12,632 bases of DNA, taken from the NCBI GenBank assembly GCA_934565775.1, contig CAKTIN010000053.1, positions 1 through 12,632 of the forward strand, read 5' to 3'. Position numbers and translations under genes: made by a program. The notes under the pieces were generated by a model. It was given only the letters and a program-made list of their open reading frames with translations. It made no database searches and was not told the origin of the DNA. This document shows, one piece after another, positions 1-5,907 of this stretch. Position 1 is the first letter of the stretch. Each line of letters begins with the position of its first letter. Source of the stretch: an uncultured Oscillospiraceae bacterium. GTDB taxonomy: Bacteria > Bacillota > Clostridia > Oscillospirales > Oscillospiraceae.

Positions 1-115
1 AAAATGCAAAGCAATCCACAAGAAGGCTTTCTCCTTTCCTCAACACTCTGCGCAATTGAGAATTTGAAGAAAAAGTTTGAAATCTACAGAAAAATAAGCA
101 TTTTAACTTACTGCA

Positions 116-161
116 CAACTCGCATCCTACCGTACCTCTGTACGCCGACGGATGCGAGTTG
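116..161. repeat. Two-tier inverted repeat (hairpin 1)
   Basis: A perfect 12-bp outer stem (CAACTCGCATCC at 116-127 with GGATGCGAGTTG at 150-161) encloses an asymmetric internal loop and an upper 5-bp stem (CGTAC 131-135 with GTACG 140-144) capped by CTCT. No T-tract follows on either strand, so it is not a canonical Rho-independent terminator. It is the outermost of three palindromes downstream of the minus-strand glucokinase. Its function is unknown. A dispersed intergenic repeat or an RNA 3'-end structure are both possible. Confidence 0.75.
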
Positions 162-189
162 CTTGTCTCCGGCGCTTTCTTGACGTCTG

Positions 190-225
190 CCAGCGTGTCA
201 AAAAACTTGTTTTTTGACACGCTGG
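190..225. repeat. Perfect 17-bp inverted repeat (hairpin 2)
   Basis: The arms 190-206 and 209-225 are perfectly complementary over 17 bp and separated by only TT. Each arm has a GC-rich outer part (CCAGCGTGTC) and an inner A6 or T6 run. A transcript from either strand would fold with the U-run inside the stem rather than after it, unlike a standard terminator. It could still act as a bidirectional transcript end or processing site for the glucokinase mRNA, or be a genome-dispersed palindrome. Confidence 0.8.
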
Positions 226-252
226 GGGGCGCTTTCAGCCGAAAGCGCCCCC
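225..252. repeat. Perfect 12-bp inverted repeat (hairpin 3), possible 3' structure of the glucokinase transcript
   Basis: GGGGGCGCTTTC (225-236) pairs perfectly with GAAAGCGCCCCC (241-252) around a 4-nt AGCC loop. It starts 17 nt beyond the end of the minus-strand glucokinase gene, where a terminator is expected, but no T-run follows it on the minus strand. The left-arm core GGCGCTTTC also occurs at 171-179, so the right arm could alternatively pair with that copy and enclose hairpin 2. A terminator role is inferred only from position. Confidence 0.6.
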
Positions 253-268
253 AATTCTATCGTTTCTC

Positions 269-1216
269 TTAATTTGCTGCGTCCAGGATAAGCTTGAACG
301 CGCCGTAGGTCCCGGCGTCGTTGCCCAGGGCCGCCAGGGCGAAGGGAATGTCCCGGCCGGTGTGGAAAATGTACTTCTGGAAGGCCCTCTGGACCCCGTC
401 CAGGAGGATCTGCCCGGCCTTGGACACGCCGCCGCCCAGGACCACGATCTCCGGGTCGCACACGCAGCACACATCCGCCAGGAACAGCCCCAGATCGTCA
501 AAGACCAGCTCGCAGATGGCCAGGGCCGCAGCGTCTCCGGCCTTGGCCGCGTCAAAAACCGCCTTGGCCGTCAGGGGCTCGGCCTGCCGCAGGGCGGAGG
601 GCTCCCCGTGGGCCGCCAGATACCGCCGGGCGGTGCGGACGATGCCTGTGGCGGAGCCGTACTGCTCCGCGCAGCCCCGTTTGCCGCAGCCGCAGCACTC
701 CGTCTCCTCCTTGGGATGCAGGGGAATGTGGCCGATCTCTCCGCCGCCGCCGTGGGCCCCGTGGAGAATTTTGCCGTCAATGATGATCCCGCCGCCGATG
801 CCGGTGCCCAGGGTGGCCAGCACCATGTTCTTCCGGCCCCGGCCGCCGCCCAGCCAGGCCTCTCCCAGAGCGGCCACGTTGGCGTCGTTCCCCGCCCGGA
901 CAGGCAGCCCGGTCAGCCGGGACAGGTCCCTTTGCAGGTCCACAATGCCCCAGCCCAGGTTCACGCACCGGTGGACGATGCCCTGATTATCCACGGCCCC
1001 GGGGACCCCCACGCCGATGCCGATGACGTCCTTCCGGTCCACCCCGGCGGCGCGCAGGTAGTCCTCCACCGCCCGGGCAATGTCTCCCAGAATGTGGCTG
1101 CCGCCCTCCGAGCAGTCCGTGGGGATCTCCCAGTGGGCCAGAAGGGCCCCGGTCTCGTCCAGAAAGCCCAGCTTCACCGTGGTGCCGCCCACGTCGATGC
1201 CAAATCCGTATTTCAT
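269..1216 (-). CDS. glcK: ROK family sugar kinase, probable glucokinase
   Basis: The protein of 315 aa is the usual length for ROK glucokinases, which phosphorylate glucose with ATP in the cytosol. Visible motifs are the phosphate-binding DVGGTTVK at residues 8-15, GNDAN with the expected catalytic Asp111, an ATP-site TLGTGIGGG around 135-143, EIGH (Glu160, His163), and the ROK zinc signature C-x-C-G-x2-G-C at Cys175, Cys177 and Cys182 followed by E184. The start at 1216 has a GGAG ribosome binding site about 9 nt upstream and begins in the usual family style (MKYGFGIDVGG). The gene is divergent from pgi, whose substrate is the product of this kinase, which supports glucose as substrate. ROK members also include fructokinases, N-acetylmannosamine kinases and repressors. 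No N-terminal DNA-binding domain is present, so it is a kinase and not a repressor. The exact sugar is inferred. Confidence 0.9.
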   Translation of the reverse strand: MKYGFGIDVGGTTVKLGFLDETGALLAHWEIPTDCSEGGSHILGDIARAVEDYLRAAGVDRKDVIGIGVGVPGAVDNQGIVHRCVNLGWGIVDLQRDLSRLTGLPVRAGNDANVAALGEAWLGGGRGRKNMVLATLGTGIGGGIIIDGKILHGAHGGGGEIGHIPLHPKEETECCGCGKRGCAEQYGSATGIVRTARRYLAAHGEPSALRQAEPLTAKAVFDAAKAGDAAALAICELVFDDLGLFLADVCCVCDPEIVVLGGGVSKAGQILLDGVQRAFQKYIFHTGRDIPFALAALGNDAGTYGAFKLILDAAN

Positions 1217-1232
1217 ATCTGCGCTCCATTCC

Positions 1233-1252
1233 GCCGCCTCGGCGGCTTTTTT
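1233..1252 (+). terminator. Short GC hairpin with T6, possible plus-strand terminator or glcK leader hairpin
   Basis: GCCGC (1233-1237), loop CTCG and GCGGC (1242-1246) are followed by T6 at 1247-1252 on the plus strand, which is terminator-like. No plus-strand gene lies upstream, so it would only stop transcripts running antisense to glcK. On the minus strand the same hairpin sits in the glcK leader, directly before the ribosome binding site. The stem is short, so the call is tentative. Confidence 0.35.
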
Positions 1253-1256
1253 CTCT

Positions 1257-1262
1257 ATTATA
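1257..1262 (-). promoter_or_regulatory. -10 box of the glucokinase promoter
   Basis: A perfect TATAAT reads on the minus strand at 1262 to 1257, about 41 nt upstream of the glcK start. No good -35 box is visible at 16-18 nt spacing, so the promoter is either activator-dependent or weaker than the -10 suggests. Predicted transcripts would carry the GCCGCC/GGCGGC hairpin in the leader. Confidence 0.5.
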
Positions 1263-1323
1263 GCCGCAGGCCCCGGAAAAAGCTAGACCGGTTTGAAGCC
1301 AAATGAAAAATTCCCCTTGCGAT

Positions 1324-1351
1324 TTGGAAGGAATTGCGGTACCATTATAGA
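1324..1351 (+). promoter_or_regulatory. Candidate pgi promoter
   Basis: TTGGAA (1324-1329) and TATAGA (1346-1351) are separated by 16 nt, each matching four of six consensus bases, about 50 nt upstream of the pgi start. A 10-bp inverted repeat with one mismatch (1322-1331 and 1359-1368) is centred on the -10 box and its left arm covers the -35. It could be an operator or a leader hairpin. Confidence 0.4.
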
Positions 1352-1399
1352 AGGACAACCATCCAAATTCGATCAAATTCCCTGGGAGGATTTCAATTT

Positions 1400-2707
1400 A
1401 TGATCAAGGTTGACGTATCAAACGTTTGGGGGGAGCTCTCCCTGCCCGAGCTGCTGGCCGCAGAGAAGGAAGTCTTTGAGGCCCACAAGACCCTGGCAGA
1501 GGGCACCGGCGAGGGGAACGATTTCCTGGGCTGGCTGGACCTGCCGGTGTGGGATCCCACGGACGAAATGAACCGCATTGCCATGGCGGCCCGGCGCATC
1601 CGGGAGAATTCCGACGTGTTTGTGGTCGTGGGCATCGGCGGCAGCTATCTGGGCCCCCGGGCGGCCATTGAGCTCATGCAGGGCCAGAACCACAACCTGG
1701 GCAAGGGCAAGGGCGATCCCCAGATCTTCTTCGCGGGCAACGGCCTGTCCACCCGGGCGTGGAACGAGCTGCTCCGCCTGCTGGAGGGGAAGGACTTCTC
1801 CATCGCCATTATCTCCAAGTCCGGCACCACGACGGAGCCGGCCATTGCCACCCGGGCTCTGCGCTGGATGCTGGAGCGGAAGTACGGCACCGACGGGGCC
1901 AAGCGCCGGATCTATGCCATTACCGACCCCAACAAGGGCGCTCTGCGCCAGATGGCCACGGAGGAGGGCTGGGAGACCTTCGTGATCCCGCCGGATGTGG
2001 GCGGCCGGTACTCCGTGCTGACCCCCGTGGGCCTGCTGCCCATGGCCGTGGCGGGCATCGATATTGTGGAAGTGATGCGCGGCGCCGTGGAGGCCCGGAA
2101 GGCCTATGACGTGCGCTCCTTTGACAACCCCGTGTGGCTGTATGCCGCCGTGCGGAACCTGCTGTACCGCCGGGGCAAGGCCATTGAGCTGCTGAGCTCC
2201 TTTGAGCCGGGCTTTAAGATGTTCGGCGGCTGGTGGCAGCAGCTCTTCGGCGAGTCCGAGGGGAAGGACGGTAAGGGCCTGTTCCCCGTGACGGCGGAGT
2301 TTACCGCGGACCTGCACTCTTTGGGCCAGATGATCCAGCAGGGCCAGCGGAACCTCTTCGAGACTATGGTGCGCTTTGCGCCTCCGGCCCAGCGGGCCGT
2401 GGTGGGCTCCGACTGGAAGAATCTGGACGGGCTGAACTATCTGGAGGGCAAGACCCTGGACTTCGTGGACGAGCAGGCCTATCTGGGCACCCTGGCGGCC
2501 CATGTGGACGGCGGTGTGCCGGTGATCACCATGGACATGGGCGACCTGAATGACGGCAAGCTGGGCGAGATGTTCTACTTCTTCGAGCTGAGCTGCGGCG
2601 TCTCCGCCTATATGCTGGGGGTCAATCCCTTCAATCAGCCCGGCGTGGAGTTCTATAAGCGCAATATGTTCCAGCTCCTGGGCAAGCCCGGCTACGAGAA
2701 GAAGTAA
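1400..2707 (+). CDS. pgi: Glucose-6-phosphate isomerase
   Basis: This cytosolic enzyme interconverts glucose 6-phosphate and fructose 6-phosphate in glycolysis and gluconeogenesis. The start at 1400 is chosen because GGAGGA (1385-1390) lies 9 nt upstream and the protein then begins MIKVDVSNVW. An in-frame ATG at 1334 would add 22 unlike residues and has no ribosome binding site. The 435-aa product matches the short bacterial type (about 450 aa). Both family signatures are present: DVGGRYS at residues 199-205 and NPFNQPGVEFYK at 409-420. The sugar-phosphate-binding SIS-type segment SKSGTTTEPA and the DLHSLGQMIQQG stretch are also intact. It is divergent from the glucokinase gene, so the two form a functional pair sharing a control region. 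No terminator with a T-tract follows it, so some read-through into the P-loop gene is likely. Confidence 0.97.
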   Translation: MIKVDVSNVWGELSLPELLAAEKEVFEAHKTLAEGTGEGNDFLGWLDLPVWDPTDEMNRIAMAARRIRENSDVFVVVGIGGSYLGPRAAIELMQGQNHNLGKGKGDPQIFFAGNGLSTRAWNELLRLLEGKDFSIAIISKSGTTTEPAIATRALRWMLERKYGTDGAKRRIYAITDPNKGALRQMATEEGWETFVIPPDVGGRYSVLTPVGLLPMAVAGIDIVEVMRGAVEARKAYDVRSFDNPVWLYAAVRNLLYRRGKAIELLSSFEPGFKMFGGWWQQLFGESEGKDGKGLFPVTAEFTADLHSLGQMIQQGQRNLFETMVRFAPPAQRAVVGSDWKNLDGLNYLEGKTLDFVDEQAYLGTLAAHVDGGVPVITMDMGDLNDGKLGEMFYFFELSCGVSAYMLGVNPFNQPGVEFYKRNMFQLLGKPGYEKK

Positions 2708-2708
2708 A

Positions 2709-2731
2709 TATTTTGGAAACACGCCAAAATA
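2709..2731. repeat. AT-rich inverted repeat between pgi and the P-loop gene
   Basis: TATTTTGG (2709-2716) and CCAAAATA (2724-2731) form a perfect 8-bp inverted repeat with a 7-nt spacer. It begins one nt after the pgi stop codon and ends 2 nt before the -35 box of the next promoter. It could be a binding site for a dimeric regulator or a weak mRNA 3' stem. There is no T-tract for a classic terminator. Confidence 0.5.
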
Positions 2732-2733
2732 GG

Positions 2734-2762
2734 TTGCAAATTCTCCGGGAAACTGTTAAAAT
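2734..2762 (+). promoter_or_regulatory. Promoter of the small P-loop gene (extended -10)
   Basis: TTGCAA (2734-2739) and TAAAAT (2757-2762) are spaced by exactly 17 nt, with TG at 2754-2755 giving an extended TGnTAAAAT -10. The start codon at 2812 lies about 50 nt downstream. This is a well-formed sigma-A promoter and gives the gene its own transcript. Confidence 0.75.
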
Positions 2763-2811
2763 GATGGAAAGCACCGGCACGCCCGGTGAAAGCGCAAGGA
2801 GGAGATTTCCT

Positions 2812-3219
2812 ATGGTTAAACTGATTATGGGCCTGAAGGGCTCCGGTAAGACGAAGCGGCTGGTCAACGCCATTAACGATGCGGTCAAGCAGGAGTCCGG
2901 CAGCATTGTCTGCATTGAGAGCGGCAAGCAGCTTACCTATGATATTGATTATCGCGTCCGCCTGATCGACGCGAAGGAGTACGCCATCACCAACGAGACC
3001 CTGCTGCGGGGCTTTATCAGCGGCCTGCACGCCGGGAATTTTGACATCACCCAGGTGTTTATCGAGGGGCTGTATAAGATCATCGGCAGCGACCGGGCCG
3101 TGGCGGAGGAGTTCGTCAACTGGTGCAAGGCCTTCGGCGAGGCCAACAGCATGAGCTTCACCCTGTCCGTGTCCGACGAGCCGGACCAGGTCCCCGAGAG
3201 CATGAAGGCCCTGATCTGA
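2812..3219 (+). CDS. Small P-loop NTPase-like protein of unknown function
   Basis: The 135-aa product has a canonical Walker A motif, GLKGSGKT (Gly7 to Thr14), right after the first beta strand (VKLIM), followed by a helix. The start at 2812 is set by an ideal AAGGAGGAG (2796-2804), whereas longer in-frame starts lack a ribosome binding site. Later hydrophobic strands are SIVCIE near 37-42, TQVFIEGL near 82-89 (the Glu could stand in for a Walker B acid) and MSFTLSVS near 116-123. No sensor, lid or partner domain is recognisable, and the protein is much shorter than AAA+, kinase or GTPase families. I recall similar clostridial proteins being labelled 'twitching motility protein PilT', but nothing here shows a PilT domain. 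It is transcribed alone, between its own promoter and terminator. Function is unknown. ATP or GTP binding is the only supported prediction. Confidence 0.85.
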   Translation: MVKLIMGLKGSGKTKRLVNAINDAVKQESGSIVCIESGKQLTYDIDYRVRLIDAKEYAITNETLLRGFISGLHAGNFDITQVFIEGLYKIIGSDRAVAEEFVNWCKAFGEANSMSFTLSVSDEPDQVPESMKALI

Positions 3220-3236
3220 GCCTACATACCGAGCAG

Positions 3237-3268
3237 AATCCCCGGCGCTTTCGCGCCGGGGATTTTTT
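3237..3268 (+). terminator. Rho-independent terminator of the P-loop gene
   Basis: A 12-bp perfect stem (arms 3237-3248 and 3253-3264, core CCCGGCGC/GCGCCGGG) with a TTTC loop is followed by a run of T to 3268. It starts 18 nt after the stop codon and closes the transcription unit before the DnaA-box region. Confidence 0.9.
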
Positions 3269-3269
3269 G

Positions 3270-3445
3270 CGCCTGGCTGCGGGAGGGGACCGGGCGGGGC
3301 GCGGCGGGAGGAAAAAGCCGCACAATTTGGGAGACTTTGCCGGAGACGGAGCGGGGGACTGCGCCGGGGCACCGCGGAGCATAAGCCGGGAATTATGAAA
3401 CCGCGCCCGGGGGAATTCTGTAAACGGCGTCACACCCCGCCCGGG
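3270..3445. other. Non-coding stretch with no recognised feature
   Basis: This GC-rich part of the 580-nt intergenic gap, between the terminator and the DnaA-box cluster, holds no convincing ORF with a ribosome binding site, no promoter with a good -10 box, and no tRNA-like or riboswitch-like structure that I can recognise. Confidence 0.5.
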
Positions 3446-3613
3446 TTTTCCACCGCCTGTGGAAAATCTACAAAGTTTTCCCCAGAGACCGGGAACAGCC
3501 CGGTTTCCCGGGGCTTTTTCCCCAGGCCGCCTGTGGATAAGGTTGTGGATAATGTGGACAACTCTTGTGGATTCCCTCCAGGCCGGGGCTTATTTTGTGG
3601 AATTATGTCCACC
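3446..3613. promoter_or_regulatory. Cluster of DnaA-box-like nonamers
   Basis: Two perfect DnaA boxes (TTATCCACA on the minus strand) lie at 3532-3540 and 3544-3552. A one-mismatch copy (TTGTCCACA) directly abuts at 3553-3561, a TTTTCCACA copy lies at 3458-3466, and weaker sites lie at 3566-3574 and 3596-3604. These share one orientation. Two more converge on them: TTTTCCACC at 3446-3454, forming an 8-bp palindrome with 3459-3466, and ATGTCCACC at 3605-3613. DnaA boxes are bound by the replication initiator DnaA, and clusters outside oriC occur in B. subtilis as titration or regulatory sites. No dnaA or dnaN is nearby. The cluster lies 110-280 nt upstream of the -10 box of the U32-maf-mre-mrdA operon. 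Box identity is seen directly, while the role is inferred. Confidence 0.7.
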
Positions 3614-3720
3614 TGCTCCCCACCGGCACCCCTCCCCTCCGCCGGGGCGGGGCCTCGTGAAATTGCCCAAGTCAAATTGTGAACTTTTTTCCCGATTTAC
3701 TAGCATCCCAAAGCCCGGTG

Positions 3721-3729
3721 TGCTATAAT
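3721..3729 (+). promoter_or_regulatory. Extended -10 promoter of the U32-maf-mreC-mreD-mrdA operon
   Basis: TGCTATAAT at 3721-3729 is a perfect extended -10 element. The best-spaced -35 region (3701-3706, TAGCAT) is poor, as is common for TGn promoters. Transcription should start near 3736, about 64 nt before the U32 start. The leader contains an 8-bp hairpin (CGGGGCGC 3742-3749 with GCGCCCCG 3760-3767) that has no T-tract after it. The DnaA-box cluster lies just upstream. Confidence 0.75.
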
Positions 3730-3799
3730 AGTTTTTATGGTCGGGGCGCCCGCCCTTTTGCGCCCCGTTGAAATAGAATTACCGATGAGGTTGAGATAT

Positions 3800-5881
3800 A
3801 TGCTGGAACTTTTGGCCCCCGCAGGGTCCATGGAGGCCCTTCGCGCCGCCGTGCAGAACGGCGCGGACGCGGTGTACCTGGGCTGCGGCCCCTTTAACGC
3901 CCGACAGGGCGCGAAGAATTTTACCCTGGAGACCCTGCCGGAGGCGGTGAAGTACGCCCATGTCCGGGGGGTGGCGGTGCACCTGACGGTGAACACCCTG
4001 GTGTCCGACCGGGAGATGCCCCAGGTGGCGGAGCTGCTGAAGGTCGCCGCCCAGGCGGAGGTGGACGCGCTGATCGTCCAGGACCTGGGGGTCCTGCGCC
4101 TGTGCCGCCAGATCGTGCCTCATATCCCCATTCACGCCTCTACTCAGATGAGCATTCACAGCCTGGAGGGGGTCTATGAGGCGGCGGAGCTGGGCGCCAG
4201 CCGGGTGGTTCTGGCCCGGGAGCTGCCCCGGGAGGAGATCGCCCGGATCTGCCGGAGCAGCCCGGTGGAGATCGAGGTATTCGGCCACGGGGCCCTGTGT
4301 ATGTGCTACTCCGGGCAGTGCTATTTTTCCGCGGTGATCGGCCAGCGCAGCGGCAACCGGGGCCGGTGCGCCCAGCCCTGCCGCCTGCCCTACGGCTACG
4401 GCCGGTTTGAGAACAAGACCCCCCTGAGCCTGAAGGACAGCTGCATGATCGCCTACCTGCGGGATCTGGAGGCCCTGGGCGTGACCTCCATTAAGCTGGA
4501 GGGCCGGATGAAGCGGCCGGAGTATGTGGCCACGGTGACAAAAATTTACCGGGAGGCCCTGGACGGCCTGCCCGTCACCCAGGACCGGCTCCAGCGGCTG
4601 GACGCTGCCTTCTCCCGCCAGGGCTTTACCCAGGACTATTATCTGGGCAGGCCCGGTCCCCAGATGCTGGGGGCCCGGGGCCAGGTCCGGGAGGACCCCG
4701 CCTTCCTGGCGGCCGCCCGGGCGACCTATGAGGCGGTGGAGACCCCCCGGGTCCCGGTGCAGTTTTATATGATCGTCAATTCCTACAGTGCCATGCTGGC
4801 GGTGCAGGATGACCGGGGCAATATCTGCAAGGTCACCGGCCCCCGGCCGGAGCCTGCGTTGAACCGGCCCCTGACCGTGGAGGAGCTGTCTGCCCGGCTG
4901 CGAAAGACCGGCGGCACCTGCTACCTGTGCGCCAAGGTCCGGGCCCTGGTGGAGCCGGGGCTGAGCCTGCCCGCCTCGGCGGTCAATGCCATGCGCCGGG
5001 AGGCTCTGTCGGAGCTGACTGCTCTCCGGGGCCGCCGGGAGCAGGCCCCCCTGGGCCGCTTCACCCGGCCCATGCTTTACCCGGGCTTTCCCGGCAAGCC
5101 CCGGCTGACCGTCCAGGTGACGGCCCTGGAGCAGGTGACCCCCAAGCTTCTGGCCCTGGGGCCGGAGGTGCTGTACCTGCCGGTGCATCTGGCGGCGGAG
5201 GCGGTCCGGCGGTGGCCGGAGCTGGGCACCCGGGGGAAGCTGGGCGTGGTGCTGCCCCGGGTGGTCCACGACCGGGAGCTGGCCGGGGTGGTGCGGATGC
5301 TGGATGAGAGCTATGAGGCCGGGGCCCGCTTCGCCCTGGTGGGCAATCTGGGCCAGTTGTCCGTGGCCCGGAGCCGGGGCTTCGCCCTGTGCGGGGATTT
5401 CGGCCTGAACATCTTCAACTCCCGGGCCATGAACACCCTCCGGGACCTGGGCCTGGCCTCGGCCACGGCCTCCTTTGAAATGACCCTGCCCCAGATCCGG
5501 GACCTGTCCAAGGCGGTGCCCACGGAGCTGCTGGCCTATGGCCGCCTGCCTCTGATGGTGACGGAGAACTGCCTGATCCGCAACCGCACCGGCCGGTGCG
5601 CCTGCGCCTCCGGGCAGACGAAGCTGCTCGACCGCATGGGGGAGGAATTCCCCGTGATCAAGGACGGCGGCGCCTGCCGCAGCGTGGTGCTCAACGGGAA
5701 GAAGCTGTACTGGCTGGACCGGCGGGCGGAGCTGAGCAAGCTGGGGCTCTGGGCCCTGCGCCTGCTGTTTACCACGGAAAATCCCCGGGAGGTGGACCGG
5801 GTCCTGGACAGCTGGACCACCGGCGGGACCTTTGAGCCCGGCACCTGCACCCGGGGGCTGTACCTGCGGGGCGTGGAATGA
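3800..5881 (+). CDS. Peptidase U32 family protein, RlhA/YdcP-like (probable RNA hydroxylation enzyme)
   Basis: From the ATG at 3800 the protein is 693 aa and begins MLELLAPAGSMEALRAAV, the usual U32 N-terminus. An in-frame ATG at 3737 would coincide with the predicted transcription start and is unlikely. The U32 signature E-x-F-x2-G-A-L-C-x4-G-x-C-x-x-S spans about residues 159-177 (EVFGHGALCMCYSGQCYF), followed by the Cys-containing RGRCAQPCRLPYGY and SIKLEGRMKRPEYVA. A second barrel-like half carries YGRLPLMVTENCLIRN and further cysteines (CACASG). Two halves and this length match E. coli RlhA/YdcP (23S rRNA C2501 hydroxylation) better than the shorter TrhP/YegQ (tRNA U34 hydroxylation). 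The cysteines probably bind an Fe-S cluster. Despite the name, peptidase activity is doubtful for most of the family. It is the first gene of the operon, with maf 26 nt downstream. The RNA substrate is inferred. Confidence 0.88.
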   Translation: MLELLAPAGSMEALRAAVQNGADAVYLGCGPFNARQGAKNFTLETLPEAVKYAHVRGVAVHLTVNTLVSDREMPQVAELLKVAAQAEVDALIVQDLGVLRLCRQIVPHIPIHASTQMSIHSLEGVYEAAELGASRVVLARELPREEIARICRSSPVEIEVFGHGALCMCYSGQCYFSAVIGQRSGNRGRCAQPCRLPYGYGRFENKTPLSLKDSCMIAYLRDLEALGVTSIKLEGRMKRPEYVATVTKIYREALDGLPVTQDRLQRLDAAFSRQGFTQDYYLGRPGPQMLGARGQVREDPAFLAAARATYEAVETPRVPVQFYMIVNSYSAMLAVQDDRGNICKVTGPRPEPALNRPLTVEELSARLRKTGGTCYLCAKVRALVEPGLSLPASAVNAMRREALSELTALRGRREQAPLGRFTRPMLYPGFPGKPRLTVQVTALEQVTPKLLALGPEVLYLPVHLAAEAVRRWPELGTRGKLGVVLPRVVHDRELAGVVRMLDESYEAGARFALVGNLGQLSVARSRGFALCGDFGLNIFNSRAMNTLRDLGLASATASFEMTLPQIRDLSKAVPTELLAYGRLPLMVTENCLIRNRTGRCACASGQTKLLDRMGEEFPVIKDGGACRSVVLNGKKLYWLDRRAELSKLGLWALRLLFTTENPREVDRVLDSWTTGGTFEPGTCTRGLYLRGVE

Positions 5882-5907
5882 CCCCCAAACGAAAGGAGAT
5901 ACCCAAT

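Noticed and set aside
64..106. Possible promoter (TTGAAA about 17 nt before ATTTTA) near the window start
   Set aside because: The -10 match is poor, and only the palindrome array and the 3' end of a minus-strand gene lie downstream. The signal is probably just AT-rich sequence.
111..252. CRISPR array or IS terminal repeats as an explanation of the palindromes
   Set aside because: The three palindromes are different sequences without regular spacers, and no transposase gene lies between them.
1418..2722. Long antisense open frame (434 codons) opposite pgi
   Set aside because: It is a product of high GC content and codon bias of pgi. Its His/Gln/Gly/Leu-rich translation shows no domain, and there is no promoter or ribosome binding site.
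3446..3613. Calling the DnaA-box cluster a replication origin
   Set aside because: No dnaA, dnaN, recF or gyr gene is in the window, no convincing AT-rich unwinding element or DnaA-trio array was seen, and GC skew could not be computed. It is kept as a cluster of boxes only.
3395..3682. Open frame of 95 codons across the DnaA-box region
   Set aside because: It has no ribosome binding site, its composition follows the box repeats, and an overlapping frame at 3459-3728 is equally open. It is treated as non-coding.
3779..5269. 496-codon antisense frame opposite the U32 gene
   Set aside because: The composition is that of a GC-rich shadow frame, and the sense strand carries the full U32 signature.
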